From contig BDSI01000002.1 of the NCBI GenBank assembly GCA_003117195.1, forward strand, positions 1,203,328-1,267,327: 64,000 bases of DNA. Direction: 5' to 3'. Numbering within the stretch: the first letter of the stretch is position 1; each line of letters opens with the position of its first letter. The notes beneath the pieces are model-generated. The model was not told the origin of the DNA, did not search any database, and was given only the letters and a program-made list of their open reading frames with translations. This DNA is from Eudorina sp. 2006-703-Eu-15. Lineage: Eukaryota; Chlorophyta; Chlorophyceae; Chlamydomonadales; Volvocaceae. Positions 62,588-64,000 of the stretch are shown here, piece after piece. The translations under genes were made by a program, and so were the position numbers.

Positions 62588-64000
62588 CCCGCGAAACCCA
62601 CTGGTGAAAGGGCGCGCGCGAATGTGAGTGCTGCAGCTTTGTGCAGCTTTTGCGTTCAGGTTAGGTGCGCGCGGCGGGCTGGCCGAATGGCCAACCTTGA
62701 CAAAGCCGATTGTTCTACGGGTGGGAGGTTGAGATTCGGCTTCCACAATGGAGCAACCAAGTGCCAATCCCAGCGCACCTGCCAAGCTACGCCAGGAGCA
62801 CGAGCACAAGCAGGCACTGCAATACAATATACAGGACCAGCTGCGATGTGGGAGAGTTGGCGCCACTTTCGAATGCGACAGAGCACGGCAGGTGCTAACA
62901 GTGTTCGCGCGAGTCAGGTGGTGTTTAAGGAACGACATGTCGTGACCATGGGTCGGCGCTCGACGGATGCGGCAGCGTGGGTCCAAGGACTCAGGGCCAG
63001 GCTCAGGTTGCGGAGCAAGACGCGCTGAATAAGGCGCCAGGCTCTGCCACCACCGGGTTACGTTGAGGCCCCGAACGTTGTATAGAGACCTGAACTAATG
63101 AATTTGGTTGTACACAGGCAGCGGAGCGTTATGACTTACGCGGGCATACGATGGAATCTTACGGCCATGAATGGCCGCAAGCCGTGTTAGGTTGATGTAT
63201 GTGTTCACTTGCGCTGCGCATCATATGCGGGTCGAGGGTGCGTCAAACGGTTGCGTTGCGAGGGGCCATGAAGTGCTGCTCTCTTGCGTGGCAGGAGGCG
63301 GCTTCAGTAATGGCGGAACATTAGCACCTTCCGTACAGTACAACTGGCGGTGCCGTATTTGAGCCGGACAAGGAAGGAACACCACCAGACGAGCACAAGT
63401 GCAAAGCACCGTCACAACGGGTGCGCGCCGAAGAAGTGACCGCATCTGGGATGTTGACCGTCGGCACCATCATTACAACGTAAGATTGCAACGGCAACAG
63501 TGGACCGAAATGCGCGTGCCAGCTCCTTGTCTCAGGAGTCCTGCGGCAATAGCCTGCAGACTGGCGTCACCGCGTCTAGAATCGTTGTCAGTTGGGAGGA
63601 CTCCGTGCAAGCAGGCAACATCTCGCCCAGGGCCCTCTCAAGACGGTACGGCCATAGAATACCCTTGCCGTCGTCATGCCGTCTCAGCACAGCGCCACCA
63701 TCTTGACGACGTGATTCAGCATTGCAGCTACCATACACCCGAAAGCGCTGCGCAGGAACACTCAAGCGAAGACGTAGAGAGGCTCTCGATTCTATTCGGT
63801 CGCACAAATAGCCGACCCCTGGACGAAACCCACAGCATGGAACTTGTGCACGAACAATGTCAGTCTCTCAGTTAGCGTGACAGCAATCGGCACTCGACCA
63901 CAACGAAAACGAAAAACGCAACCAAACTTCGCGACGAGGAAACCGTCTTCAGCTGCACTAAATGAATTGTTGCTTATCCCACACCTTTCCGTACATGCAG
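62588..64000. other. 3' flank of symplekin, no further gene supported
   Basis: No TGTAA was found soon after the stop, so the transcript end is unclear. Frames such as 63399-63875 (plus) have no family signal and no clear splice context. Confidence 0.4.

Overview
The window looks like nuclear DNA of a volvocine (Chlamydomonas-like) green alga. It is GC-rich, its genes carry many short GT-AG introns, coding exons are dense in Ala/Pro/Gln runs, introns hold long CA/GT and minisatellite arrays, and TGTAA-type poly(A) signals follow several genes. There are no operons and no bacterial features. The gene models below were built by hand: I joined exons by splice-site sequence, reading phase and protein-family resemblance. 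For four of the five multi-exon genes the exon lengths sum to a complete in-frame coding sequence from ATG to stop. The fifth is in frame but lacks its first exon(s).

Layout, left to right. (1) 1.8-14.0 kb, minus: an OSCA/TMEM63 (DUF221)-related multi-pass membrane protein with at least 26 exons; its 5' end is unresolved. (2) 14-19.6 kb: no gene I can establish. (3) 19.6-23.3 kb, minus: a 1233-codon uninterrupted ORF for a low-complexity protein of unknown function. (4) 26.4-29.8 kb, plus: a CASC3/Barentsz-type exon-junction-complex protein, 800 aa, 5 exons, with a SELOR core, an RGG region and a PAM2-like motif. (5) 30.3-34.0 kb: two adjacent copies of one transposon-like repeat, the second a deleted version of the first. 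It ends 24 bases before (6) 34.0-37.4 kb, plus: dehydroascorbate reductase, 244 aa, 8 exons. (7) 39.8-45.1 kb, minus: a probable plastid membrane protein, 495 aa, 8 exons, with two large tandem arrays in its introns. (8) 46.2-47.3 kb, minus: a single-exon CPBP (CAAX/Abi-type) intramembrane protease. (9) 47.6-62.6 kb, plus: symplekin, 1882 aa, 20 exons, divergently transcribed from gene 8 across 376 bp. (10) 62.6-64 kb: 3' flank with no further gene seen.

The genes do not form one pathway. Barentsz and symplekin both act in mRNA metabolism (exon-junction marking and 3'-end processing). DHAR and the two membrane proteins next to it are probably plastid-directed. The observations most worth following are the duplicated element abutting the DHAR start codon, the PAM2-like motif in the Barentsz protein, the shared CPBP/symplekin promoter, a degenerate CPBP-like motif in the gene next to the CPBP protease, and the unusual repeat content of the introns, including recurring GTACGGC inverted pairs.
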